64,000 nucleotides of DNA, from contig NZ_JAJUXI010000003.1 of the NCBI RefSeq assembly GCF_021390515.1, positions 496,001-560,000 of the forward strand, read 5' to 3'. Positions 37,901 through 47,200 of this stretch are shown piece by piece. Origin of the DNA: Dyadobacter sp. CY326 (lineage in GTDB: Bacteria; Bacteroidota; Bacteroidia; Cytophagales; Spirosomataceae). A program made the position numbers and the translations under genes. The stretch's first letter is position 1, and each line of letters begins with the position of its first letter. The notes under the pieces were generated by a model. It did no database searches and was not told the DNA's origin. It saw only the letters and a list, made by a program, of their open reading frames with translations.

Positions 37901-38946
37901 AAAAATTCAATGTCGAAAGGATTTTCGTCCAGGCCGTGATTTGCATTTAAAATTCTTAATGGAGCATTGATTTCCAATCGGCTGATTCCGTTGTCCGTTG
38001 CCAGCCAGACATCGCCCTCAGCATCCTCAAAAGCTGCATAAATCGCGTCGCTCGGCAGCCCGTCCTTTCGCGAAATGTGGCTTTTAATATTGCCGGAATG
38101 GTCCCTCAGATAAAACCCTGAACCAGTCGTGGCGAGTGCATAATCGCCGTTTGACAACCGCACGCCGTGATAAACCGCGTCAATAATTTCGACTGCTTTC
38201 CCGTCTTTCGCAAACGGACGAAGCGAATGCCCGTCGTAGATCTTAAACTGCTTGTTCAGCCCGATGGCAAGCAATTGGTTGTCGCTATAAGGCAGCAGCC
38301 CGGTGAGTCCCATTCCTTTAAAATCGGCTCCTCCTTCGACCAGCGCAAGGCCGTTGCCTTCCAATTTCATCAAACCCTTGCCGCTAACACTCACATAAAG
38401 CGTTTCACGGATCATCCAGGCGAAACCGAGCGTGCCCATGTTGCTTTTCCAAACACTAAACTTACCCTGGTCCCATTTGAGAATATATTGGTCACAAATA
38501 AAAAAAACTGAATTGCCTCGTGCGTAAGTGAACCATACATTGCCAAAATCCCAATTGGCACTGTCCAGCTTGTTTTTGAGCGAGTAGAAAACTATTTCGT
38601 TCTGTGCATTGGCCGCCAGATAACCAACTTCGCCCGAGCCGCCCACAAAGATCCGGCCGCTCGAAGTTTTGGCCATGGACCGGGCAGGGCTGCCTTCGGT
38701 CGTTTTGATAAGCCGCCACGTTGTGCCGTCAAATTCCAGGACTCCGGAGTTATTGGCAGCATACACAATGCCATTATCGGCTTGCAGCAGCGCCCAGTTT
38801 TGCAGCGCCGCCTTATAATCGTCGGTAACGTAATTGGTGATGAAAGGCAGACTCTTTTGCCAGATCGCGTGGAGCGGAGTTTGCGGTTTTTGCGCAGCCA
38901 AATTGAGGCTTGATGCCAGCGCACAGATCAATATGAGCTTTTTCAT
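34927..38946 (-). CDS. Hybrid two-component system regulator (HTCS)
   Basis: 1339 residues from the ATG at 38946, which begins the signal peptide MKKLILICALASSLNLAAQ; an upstream ATG at 39009 is less likely. Order: two-bladed Reg_prop beta-propeller sensor (DNGIVYAANNSGVLEFDG, AEGDVWLATDNGISRLE), Y_Y_Y domain (about 690-750), one membrane helix (about 755-775), HisKA with His824 (NISHEFRTPLTL), HATPase (DTGKGIAPDE; GTGLGLALVKELVK), receiver with Asp1135 (ISDLMMPVMDG) and a C-terminal AraC DNA-binding domain (IGYAVGFNDQSYFSKCFKKEYG). Such proteins sense breakdown oligosaccharides in the periplasm and switch on PULs. Candidate targets here are the SusCD locus or the GH106 operon. Confidence 0.96.
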   Translation of the reverse strand: MKKLILICALASSLNLAAQKPQTPLHAIWQKSLPFITNYVTDDYKAALQNWALLQADNGIVYAANNSGVLEFDGTTWRLIKTTEGSPARSMAKTSSGRIFVGGSGEVGYLAANAQNEIVFYSLKNKLDSANWDFGNVWFTYARGNSVFFICDQYILKWDQGKFSVWKSNMGTLGFAWMIRETLYVSVSGKGLMKLEGNGLALVEGGADFKGMGLTGLLPYSDNQLLAIGLNKQFKIYDGHSLRPFAKDGKAVEIIDAVYHGVRLSNGDYALATTGSGFYLRDHSGNIKSHISRKDGLPSDAIYAAFEDAEGDVWLATDNGISRLEINAPLRILNANHGLDENPFDIEFFNGKIYATNSKGLFELNQSAGNGIAKLSFSKIKGVDNLTMHCQKIGEKLIVSNYDGVFSLDKMGKLSMIMRENVVRVEESRGNAGHLFVGLEGPGITELLYADGQWKKGEKRTDIKAYAESFIRAANGNVFINTRRSGIFEMAWKDPAKPKTLSDSFNLIHHNVHNGLSSNTIRSMESVDGKIYVSTDHAMHRFNPAKHTFETDKVLTAGMKPYEGGWINEIVEGRDAKMWFTLYHNYQSHVFKYQNNALRKLPVSGRFSDALISKVYDSGAGITMFGSNKGIVLFDEDMQVGQNNPFKTLIRRVLINKDSLLDVSASGSHNPEIEYGHDGLRFQFALPSYDLSSKNEFQYDLEGFNAHWSAWSTESMVDFTNLSEGDYVFRVRGRNVYGEVGAEARLAFTILPPWYRTWWAYAMYVLLLAGLTMLIIRIRERKLKMEKQQLENTIRERTEKIMTQTAELQEMDRVKSRFFANISHEFRTPLTLILAPLEEEIKKTPRGEREGLLIMKRYANRLVELVNQLLNLSKLEAGKMELQVAKGDLKQFLNILSSSFDSLAQHKEINFTRTIEMEEKPYWFDADKLEKIIINLLSNAFKFTPPFGTVLFNAHILMKEGRETLAVSLSDTGKGIAPDEQQRVFESFYQSRQKTDGYEGGTGLGLALVKELVKLHNGTIQLESAVGFGSVFTMEVPVSNEAFADNQLITKVNGTLKSKISNGVIKSDETQTETIRKIKIDQEPKDSVLIAEDNNELRDYMAILLEGQFVVHKAANGAEALEMARCVMPSLIISDLMMPVMDGIELTSQIKSDVRTSHIPVILLTAKGGQESRIDGLKTGADDYLTKPFSIEELSVRVRNLIDLRKKLAERYRERIRVQVTPSTELSIDDKFLMKAKHVVEANMEDVSFSVEKMAEEMNLGRTQLLRKMKALTGQAPTDFIRDLRLQKAAEMIRQKADTITQIGYAVGFNDQSYFSKCFKKEYGETPTEYSLRVSKKNV

Positions 38947-39054
38947 GAGTTGAGCGGACGACCGGATTATGTTCATAATCAAACAGTTACCTTGACCAAA
39001 TTTATCCAATTTGGTCTTAACATGCTCAGAAAAAAGCGCTGATCTAAGGAAAAT

Positions 39055-40398
39055 TTAGTTAACGGAACGGATGGATTCGATCTTAAAAAGATAATCCACA
39101 CCGCCTTGTTTCAATGTAAATTCTTTTTGCTCAGGGCGGAATTCCATCACAATCCCAGCCTGGTCGAACCTGAAAATATTCCCGCCATTGTACATCAGGG
39201 GAAATTCGGGCTGGCCCGTTGCCTGTGCATTGATCGTTCCATTGCGAGGAGTAATCGTTATTTTTAGCGGAATCTGATCGCTCGAATAGATCCCTTCATA
39301 ACGGCCGAGCTCTTCGGGTGACAATTTTGCAACATTCAAATTCGGCAATTGAAAAGGCTTGTCATAGTAAGCGCTCAGCAATGCAATCACGACATCGTTC
39401 AATGCATAGGCAGTTCCGTTGGATAAAATTGCGACCGTGACTTTATCCTTCGGAAAATGGTAAAGCGTGCTTTGATAACCGTCCAGACTGCCATTGTGCC
39501 CATATCCAATTTCATCATAAAATGGCACGCGGATCATTCCAAGGCCCATTCCGTCCGTAATTGTTTTCATCTTTTCCAGACTTTCGGTGCTGATGAGCTT
39601 GCCTGAAAACAAGCCATCAATGAAAGCAGTCAAGTCCGATGTTGTTGAAATAATGGAACCTGCCGCGAGCACATTGCTGAGGTCGGTTTCATCGTGTTTC
39701 ACCCATTTGTCAACAAAATCGTAGGAATATGTGTCGTTTTTTTCAATGTCTGTTTTGCCGTCATAACGCGTGTTTTTGAGTCCAAGCTTTGCGAGAATAT
39801 GTTTTTCCAGGTTTTCGGCGTAAGACTTTCCGGTGATTTTTTCAATGATAAAACCAAGCAGCACATAATTAGAGTTGCTGTATTCCGTCCGCTGATCTGG
39901 CTGGGAATCCGATTTTTGTCCCATGATTACATTGGTCATTTCTTCGGCTGTTCTCGATTTTGTCAAGGTCCGCAAAAAGGACGCGTCGTTGGTGTAATTA
40001 TGGATTCCGCTGCGGTGATTCAGGAGCATGCGCATGGTGATTTGCGCTGCATTGGGCACGGTCGGAAAATATTTATCCAATGTGGTTGTGAGATCCAGCT
40101 TTTTTTCTTCAACAAGCTGCAAGATCATCGTCGCAGTGAATGTCTTGGTTATGGAGCCGACCCTATATCGGGTGTCCCGGTTTGCAGGTTTTTTCTTTAT
40201 ATCGTTGATTTCAGCAAATCCAATGCTTTTTTCGTAAAAAGTCTGCCCCGCGGCGGTCAGCTTCACACTCCCCATCATTTTGTTTTTTGAATCCAACAAA
40301 CTGAAAAGACTGTCGAGGCGAGCTGTTTTCGATGACTGGGCAATGCAAAATTGTGGTAAAAGCAGCAGGGCGAAACAGAGCAGTTTTAATTTGGACAT
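39055..40398 (-). CDS. Serine beta-lactamase-like (class C/penicillin-binding) hydrolase
   Basis: 447 residues from the ATG at 40398, whose product starts with a signal peptide (MSKLKLLCFALLLLPQFCIA). The SxxK motif is S82-ITK85 (RVGSITKTFTA), the YxN motif is Y173-S-N (TEYSNSNY), and the third motif is HNG in GYGHNGSLDGY. The C-terminal 100 residues form the lipocalin-like domain (YEGIYSSDQIPLKITITP) common in Bacteroidota members. Function may be an esterase or D-aminopeptidase; true beta-lactam activity is not expected from sequence alone. Confidence 0.9.
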   Translation of the reverse strand: MSKLKLLCFALLLLPQFCIAQSSKTARLDSLFSLLDSKNKMMGSVKLTAAGQTFYEKSIGFAEINDIKKKPANRDTRYRVGSITKTFTATMILQLVEEKKLDLTTTLDKYFPTVPNAAQITMRMLLNHRSGIHNYTNDASFLRTLTKSRTAEEMTNVIMGQKSDSQPDQRTEYSNSNYVLLGFIIEKITGKSYAENLEKHILAKLGLKNTRYDGKTDIEKNDTYSYDFVDKWVKHDETDLSNVLAAGSIISTTSDLTAFIDGLFSGKLISTESLEKMKTITDGMGLGMIRVPFYDEIGYGHNGSLDGYQSTLYHFPKDKVTVAILSNGTAYALNDVVIALLSAYYDKPFQLPNLNVAKLSPEELGRYEGIYSSDQIPLKITITPRNGTINAQATGQPEFPLMYNGGNIFRFDQAGIVMEFRPEQKEFTLKQGGVDYLFKIESIRSVN

Positions 40399-40473
40399 GG
40401 GGTTACGATTGACGGTTAAACGTTGACAAACGCAAAAGAGCAGATTTGTAACCGTAATGTCATTCATGTTGCT

Positions 40474-40513
40474 AAAAAAATTCGCCGGCAGATCCGTTTG
40501 GTTCCGCCGGCGA
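40474..40513 (-). terminator. Terminator ending the ThuA-GH106 operon
   Basis: TCGCCGGC (40482-40489) pairs with GCCGGCGA (40506-40513). On the minus strand the stem is followed by ATTTTTTT. It sits just after the stop of the 127-residue gene and before the serine hydrolase start. Confidence 0.85.
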
Positions 40514-40545
40514 TTCAAATAACATCCATTCAATTGATTGCTAAA

Positions 40546-40929
40546 TCATTCCTTAACCCGCACTGCGCTCGCGTCGAACATGCCATTCATGATGGAGCCT
40601 TTTAAATGATCGTCATCCACTTTCACTAGGTCCATGTTCACGTCCGTTCCCTGCGCTGTGAAGTAAAGCGTTAATTTGTTTCCTTCTTCCACAACGTTGG
40701 TGATCGGAAGTGCTTCCGGATTTGTACCGGTCGGGTCTTTCAGTTCGCCGCTTAGCTTGCCATCTTTGCGCACCAGATCAGTCACCAGCTTCGCATCGCC
40801 GTTGGGTGTGCCGACAATCATTAATTCCCATTTTCCAGCAAAGAAATCCGTTGGTGCCGCGGTTTGAGAAAACCCTTTGAATGATACAACTGAAAGTAAA
40901 ACGACGAGAATAATAGCTGCTTTTTTCAT
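40546..40929 (-). CDS. Small secreted beta-rich protein (lipocalin-like)
   Basis: 127 residues. A signal peptide (MKKAAIILVVLLSVVSFKGF, cleaved near FSQ) is followed by a single repeating beta domain: FFAGKWELMIVGTPNGDAKL, DGKLSGELKDPTG, GNKLTLYFTAQG, DDHLKGSIMNG. This pattern (GxW start, alternating strands) looks like a lipocalin-type or DUF-style ligand domain seen attached to glycosidases and serine hydrolases in this phylum. Last gene of the operon, 32 bp after GH106. Confidence 0.75.
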   Translation of the reverse strand: MKKAAIILVVLLSVVSFKGFSQTAAPTDFFAGKWELMIVGTPNGDAKLVTDLVRKDGKLSGELKDPTGTNPEALPITNVVEEGNKLTLYFTAQGTDVNMDLVKVDDDHLKGSIMNGMFDASAVRVKE

Positions 40930-40961
40930 TGCTTTTGATTTATAAACTGAACTTGATTTGA

Positions 40962-43900
40962 TTACTTACTTTGTTTGGATTCCATTAAACGCACGGGTCC
41001 AAGCAGGCCGGATGGCAGCAAAGGCGCGTCCGCTTTGTAAAAAGGCAATGTTGTAAATGTTATTTTTTTTGTAACGCCGGGCTGGGCATCACCGATCAGG
41101 CGGTTGACCCAGGTGTTGGTAACATTTACGATGATGGTGTTTGCGCCCGCTTTCAATGCACTTGTAACGTCAATGCGGAATGGTTTTTTCCAAACCGTGC
41201 CCACGCTTTTCCCATTCACACGCACTTCTGCAATGTTCTTCACATCGCCCAGATCGAGCATGTAAGCACTTCCCTTGTTTACAGCCGGAATGGTGATTGT
41301 GTTTTCATAAGCAGCGGTGCCCGAAAAATACTTGATTGCCGGATCGGCATTGTCAGACAGTGAGGCCAAAGCATTCAGCGAAGCCGTTTGCGGAGCTCCC
41401 CTGCCCTCTTGAAATGTCACTTTCCAGGCGGCGTTCGTTGTGGCAATTTCTGCTTCCGTGATGGCAGGCTTTGTATAACTTGTTACAGATGCTTTTTCAC
41501 CAAAAACGATGAAATATGCATCCCAGGACTGAAATTGGAGCGGAACGATCGTGTGTCCGTCTTTGATTTGATACGAAACTTCCTCCGTTTTGCCGGTTTC
41601 CGCATTCCACAATTGCGGCACTTTACCCGTTACACGAAAACTTAAAGTGGCCTCATTGGGACTGTCGCTGCGGTTGTTGAGCCAATAAATATCTGCATTA
41701 TCGGTCTGGCGGTGCACATACAGAATTTTTGATTTAGCCCCTGAAATTTCCACATCTTTTTGCACGCTAATGTCGTGTAAAACCGTCTCCAATGGCTTTG
41801 ACGACACATTTGCATTGCTCCAAATCTGATCGACCAGCGTTGTAAATTCGGCAGCATTGTCGCTCAGGCTAGGAGAATATGCTGGTTTAACGCCTGCCAC
41901 TTTCATTCCTGCTTTAACCAATTCACCTAGCTTTTTCAAGACGGGCAATGTCATGGCTTTGGCTGTGGAATCAAGCACCAGCAAGCGATATTGCTGTCCG
42001 CTCGTCGCGACGATATTTCCCCTTTCAATTTTGACTGCATTCTTTAAAACAGAAGCATTGGCATAGTCAAATTCATAACCTGGAGGAATGGCTGGCAGCT
42101 TCGTTGCGCTCACCTGCGTGATGTTGCTGTTCTCGCCATAGTAATATAAAATGTCCACGACCGGCTTGCCCTGCTGCAACAAATAGCAACTGCGGCCCAG
42201 GTAATCCATCCAGGCTTTCGCCTGCTCTGCCCACGTTTCCTGCCTCGTAAAATACTGACCGAAAGGCCCAAGCGAAATGCCCGGCTTCTTATCATCCAGC
42301 GGCTGATGCACCGAGGTGTGCACCACGAACCGGTTCAGTCCGGAAGCCATTTCCAGGTCGGCAGTGCGTTTCAGTTTTTCGGGATGCCAGCTGAATGCAT
42401 TGCTGATCGATGTCATAGACTCGGCCGCAACCAGATTTTGCCCATAAATATGCGCCACCGACGCCGCCTCACGAATGTCGGCTTCACTTCTGACTTCTTC
42501 ATCTGCGCCACCAGCCAGGCTGCCCGGTGTCCACATGGCAGACATTGGAATGTCCGCTTTGCGTTTTACGTCCATGCCGTCGGCCAGGAAAATGCGTCCG
42601 TTCTCGTGCGATTCGGTGTAACGTTTCATGCCCCGTGCATGCAGCGCGTCGCCAATGACTTCATAATGGTTTTCAACAATCATTTCTCCGATGGTTTTCC
42701 GGAAATCCCAGAGAAATCTTTCGCTTGCCTCGGAGCTTTGCACCACGCGTCCGGTCAGCACGGGAATCCACGGCGTGATGTCGTAACCGCGTCGTTTTTT
42801 AAATTCTTCCGGCATTGCCTTGGTCCAGGTCATGTGTCCGGCTTCGTAACTGTCGAGCACCATGTGCGTGAGGCCCGATGCGCCCATTTGTCCGCCCGTT
42901 GCGTCCTGATACATGTCCAGGTAAGTGTTAATGTATTTGGTAACGGCCGTTTTGTCCAGCTTGTCCACTTCAAGGCCTGTCGCTTCGGGTGACGCGGGGT
43001 GATTTTGCCGGCCTGTAATGGAATAACCCATGCGCATAACAATCCAGTTTCCAGCCGGAGCAGTCCAATTCAATGTGCCGTCAGCAGTCATTTTTGAGGT
43101 CAAATCCAGCACGTCCTGCGTAGGAATTGCGTCCGCTTCTTTTCTGACCAAACTGTGCGTGCTTTCTTTCCACGGACTGAAACCCGCTTTTTCTTCAAAT
43201 AAATCAATGCGATCCGTGTTGTAAAGCACAAGTTCGGCGACCGAGACGCCTTCGGGTTTTGGCGGTTCTGCGCTGGCGCCAAACATTTCCGCGAACGGAT
43301 TTCCCTGGGGCGGCAATGTTTTGAAAGCCACCCGGAAATATTTTGCAGTAACGGGTAAAATGCCCATTGTGTTTTGCTGCACCGTGCTGCCTCTGATGAT
43401 CACCACATCGCGGAATGTCGTGCCGTCGTCACCCACTTTCAATGTGCGGTTGTCGGGTGCACCGCGGAATTCTGCCAACGGCCCGCCACTGCTTGCGCCT
43501 ACGAGCATGAATGCCTTGACAGTTTGCGGCGTTTCAAATTCATATTGAATCCACATTTCCTGACCCACTTCGGTTGGAGGCAACAGTGTGGATTTTGCCA
43601 AATCACCGTCAGTCAGCCCGGTAAGCGTGAATGCACCGCCGCTGGAGGTGATCTTTGGATTTAATGCGGTTAAGGATTTTTCGGAAGCGGGCAATTTATA
43701 GGCAATCACCGCAGCGTCCGCATAATAAGTCGGAAGCGGGCCCGACGGGCCGCCGAGCGTGCTTGCGCCGACCGGAATGTTCTGAAAACTGCCTGTCACG
43801 CTGGATGGCTGCGGAAGCTTTCCCGAAAACGCCTGTCCGCCTTTAACAGGCGTTTCGGTCCAGACATATTTTTTCATTGCATCGCTCGCCGGAACCCAGG

Positions 43901-44264
43901 GACCGCCGGTTACGCTCCATCCGGGCGAGGCGGCAATGGTCATTTCTAATTGCAATTTTTTGGCAAGATCCGTCGTGTGCTTGAATGCGTCTTTCCACTC
44001 CGGCGTCATGAAAACGAGCTTTTTAGGCGTCACCTGAGGCGTAAAAAGGCTCGCGTCGAAGTTTTGAAACCCGCCTATGCCAACGCGCTTCATCCATTCC
44101 AAATCCTTCGTAATGCCTTCTTTGGTTATGTTTCCATTCATCCAATGCCACCAAACGCGAGGTTTGGCGGCGTCCGGTGGATTTTGAAAACCGGTTTGGA
44201 GCGCAGGAGATTGCGCAAAAGTAAAAACAGGAATTATCCAGGCAAGAATCGTTAAACGTTTCAT
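40962..44264 (-). CDS. GH106 alpha-L-rhamnosidase-like protein
   Basis: 1100 residues with a signal peptide (ending FTFAQ). The opening PDAAKPRVWWHWMNGNITKEGI and LEWMKRVGIGGFQNFDASL is the GH106 signature, followed by WKDAFKHTTDLAKKLQLEMTIAASPGWSVTGG. A galactose-binding-like C-terminal domain (VKNIAEVRVNGKSVGTVWKKPFRIDVTSALKAGANTI, quoted in part) is the usual accessory part. The family cleaves rhamnose from pectic glycans and related polymers. Probably periplasmic. It is 27 bp after the ThuA gene in one operon. Confidence 0.88.
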   Translation of the reverse strand: MKRLTILAWIIPVFTFAQSPALQTGFQNPPDAAKPRVWWHWMNGNITKEGITKDLEWMKRVGIGGFQNFDASLFTPQVTPKKLVFMTPEWKDAFKHTTDLAKKLQLEMTIAASPGWSVTGGPWVPASDAMKKYVWTETPVKGGQAFSGKLPQPSSVTGSFQNIPVGASTLGGPSGPLPTYYADAAVIAYKLPASEKSLTALNPKITSSGGAFTLTGLTDGDLAKSTLLPPTEVGQEMWIQYEFETPQTVKAFMLVGASSGGPLAEFRGAPDNRTLKVGDDGTTFRDVVIIRGSTVQQNTMGILPVTAKYFRVAFKTLPPQGNPFAEMFGASAEPPKPEGVSVAELVLYNTDRIDLFEEKAGFSPWKESTHSLVRKEADAIPTQDVLDLTSKMTADGTLNWTAPAGNWIVMRMGYSITGRQNHPASPEATGLEVDKLDKTAVTKYINTYLDMYQDATGGQMGASGLTHMVLDSYEAGHMTWTKAMPEEFKKRRGYDITPWIPVLTGRVVQSSEASERFLWDFRKTIGEMIVENHYEVIGDALHARGMKRYTESHENGRIFLADGMDVKRKADIPMSAMWTPGSLAGGADEEVRSEADIREAASVAHIYGQNLVAAESMTSISNAFSWHPEKLKRTADLEMASGLNRFVVHTSVHQPLDDKKPGISLGPFGQYFTRQETWAEQAKAWMDYLGRSCYLLQQGKPVVDILYYYGENSNITQVSATKLPAIPPGYEFDYANASVLKNAVKIERGNIVATSGQQYRLLVLDSTAKAMTLPVLKKLGELVKAGMKVAGVKPAYSPSLSDNAAEFTTLVDQIWSNANVSSKPLETVLHDISVQKDVEISGAKSKILYVHRQTDNADIYWLNNRSDSPNEATLSFRVTGKVPQLWNAETGKTEEVSYQIKDGHTIVPLQFQSWDAYFIVFGEKASVTSYTKPAITEAEIATTNAAWKVTFQEGRGAPQTASLNALASLSDNADPAIKYFSGTAAYENTITIPAVNKGSAYMLDLGDVKNIAEVRVNGKSVGTVWKKPFRIDVTSALKAGANTIIVNVTNTWVNRLIGDAQPGVTKKITFTTLPFYKADAPLLPSGLLGPVRLMESKQSK

Positions 44265-44291
44265 TGGCCGACTGGTTTTAGGTTTGAGAAA

Positions 44292-47200
44292 TCACTGCGC
44301 TTCCGCACCAAGCTTGAACTCGGTTCCCATCACCACCATCAATGTGTGGCCATCCGCTTGCGGATTCACAAAAACGACATACACATCATGCAATTTTCCA
44401 TCCGCATTGGCACCGGGTTTAATGGGCACCGACAGCAACGTTGGCTTGAAATCGAGCGCTTCGGAAGTGGCCAGCATTGTTGACTCTCCAACTAATTTTC
44501 CCGTCGGGCTATCCAGTCGCAATTCAACCTTCCCGCCGGCTGCGTTGACCTGCGGCTTTGGCGCAATGGCTTGCAGCTGCAATTCGGTTACTGCATTCAG
44601 GTCCACTTGTTTAAGCAACATATAAGCACCTGATTTTGAGGCAATGGCGAGGTTCATGCCACCATTAGAAATCTTCATAATGTCCTCGTAGGCGTCGTAG
44701 CCATGCATGTCCACTTTCGCATTCCTAAGGACAAGCGACTGCTCGGATTTCAATGCAGGCAGTCCGCTCGCACCGCCATCTTCATAAGCGGCTCTGACGA
44801 TGAAAACGCCTTTTCCCTTGTCGCCCGTTGGCAATTTGGCATTGTAACTTCCCTTCAATGGCAACGATTTTTCTTTCGGCTTCTCATTGACAACGTTCAG
44901 AATGTATTTCACCATTTCCGAAGCATCTGCGGCGGAAAGTTGCGGGTGCGCTGCCATTGCAGTTTCTCCCCAAACCCCTGCTCCGCCGGAAATTACTTTC
45001 TTGGTCAGCCTTTCAACCGCACTTTTGTCATCTTTATATTTCTGCGAAACTTCCCGGTAAGCTGGCCCGATGGATTTCTTATCAACGCTGTGGCAGGCTT
45101 TGCAATCGCTCGCTTCGATCAGTTTTTTACCTGCGCTGAATGCTGCGCCTGCGTCTGCCGATCGGTGACCCTGCGCAATGGCGATCTTGTCGTATCCTTC
45201 GGCCAGGTAATCAATGTTGACTGCAACGCGCTCGGGATCAATGCCTTTCTCCAAAGTTCCATCTTCCTTATCAGCCACTTTAATGTCGTAGTTGAAAGGC
45301 TTGTCTGGTGAATAAAACGATTTGTTACTTGCGGGCATATCCAGGCTTAGCACAGGCGGCTCGTTTCCTACACTAATGTCCATCGATTGCGTGCTAATGC
45401 CTCCTTTGCCATCATTGACGGTTAATGTTGCCTTGTAAGCGCCTAATTTGGCGAGGGTAAGATTTGCATCCGGCGTGTTGACCAGTTTGCTGAAACCATT
45501 TTTAGAAGTAATTTTCCACGAATATGTGAGGACATCATCGTCAGCGTCTTTTGTTCCTTTCGCACTCAATTTCAATGCCAATGGCGAAGCGCCGCCCATT
45601 TTGTTGGCTGTCATCTGGATCTGAGGTTTGCGGTTGCCGCCATTGTATTCAATGCGGATCAATCGTGCATCGTCGTTAGCAGAAAACCAGCCTGTTCCAT
45701 ATTCAAGCATGTACAAATCGCCATTTTCGGCAAATTCCATGTCCATTGGGTTGGAAAATTTATAACTCGGCATAAAACGCTCCATGGCAACAAAATTCCC
45801 TTCCTTATCCATTGTAACGGACATAATCCAGCCTCGCATCCAGTCATAAGTCAGCAACTTATTATTGTAGTAACTCGGGAATGCATTCGGCGCATTTTTG
45901 AATGCATCGGAATAGTAAACGGGGCCAGCCATGGCGTTCCTTCCGCCGCTGCCCACCAGTGGAAATTCTTTAGACGCACCGTAAGGATACCAAATAAATG
46001 CCTTTTGAGCAGGCGGAAGCACTTTTAGACCTGTGTTATTCGGAGAATTGTTGCTAGGCGCATTGACGTCCCAAAGTTCGCCCGACTTGCTTGCGGTAAA
46101 ATCGTATTTGTTATAAGCCTTATTGTCTCCCACGAAATGCGGCCAACCGAAGTTTCCGGCTTTACGAGCCTGTCCAACTTCATCATGGCCCGCAGGTCCG
46201 CGAGAAGAATCGGGCTTGGCTGCATCCGGGCCAACCTCTCCCCAATATACGAATCCAGTTTTCTGATCAACAGAAATCCGGAACGGGTTTCTGTGGCCCA
46301 TCGTGAAAATTTCGGGCCTTGTTCCTGGTGTGCCTTTTGGAAAAAGATTTCCTTCCGGAATGGTGTAAGGGGCGGCTCCGGCCGTGCCATCGGCTTGTGG
46401 CTTAATGCGGATAATCTTGCCGCGCAAGTCATTTGTATTAGCCGAAGATTTTTGCGCATCCCACGCACTTCTGCCCTCGCGCTCGTCGCTCGGACTGTAA
46501 CCGTTGGAGCCGTGCGGATTCGTGTTATCACCCGTTGACAAATACAGGTTTCCCGCCTTGTCCCAGGCAATCGAACCGCCCGTGTGGCAGCATTCTTCGC
46601 GCTGTGTCGGGATTTCGAGCAGCACTTTTTTGGAATTAAAATCAAGCTCATCGCCTTTCAATTCAAACCTCGCCAACACATTTTTCGGCTCTTCGGGAAC
46701 GGAGTAATAAAGGTAAATCCAGTGATTTTGTGCAAAATTAGGATCCTTATTCAAGCCCAAAAGTCCGTCCTCACCCACCGATTCCTTGCCTTCTTTGTTC
46801 TTGTATTTCGTGCTGACAGGCATTTTGGCAATCGTTTTCAGCTCTTTGCTTTTAATGTTGTAAAGCTTCACATCACCTTTTCGCTCTATGAACAGAACGC
46901 GCCCGTCATTCAGGACGCTCAGTTCCATCGGCTCGTCGAGTTTTTCTTGCAAAACCACTTTTGTAAAGCGGTTCTCCTCGGGACGGCTTTTCGAAAAATC
47001 TACCGGCTTCGGCGCATCGCCGCCAACCGCATATTTAATTCCTGCCAAAAGGTGGTTGAGAAACAAAACCTCAGAAAATGTCTCATCGGTGTGACCCATT
47101 GCCGTGTAAAACGCGCGACCGCCATCAAACTCCTGATACCAGCTGATCGGGTGAAAATCTGGGTTTTTGCCGCCTATATAGCTTTTTTCATCTATTTTGA

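Noticed and set aside
39055..40398. Serine hydrolase as a beta-lactam resistance gene
   Set aside because: It has SxxK and YSN motifs but the C-terminal lipocalin-like domain and local context point to a general serine hydrolase family.
42306..42992. 228-residue open frame opposite the GH106 gene
   Set aside because: It lies wholly antisense to a well-supported gene and its protein is His/Phe-rich noise typical of shadow frames.
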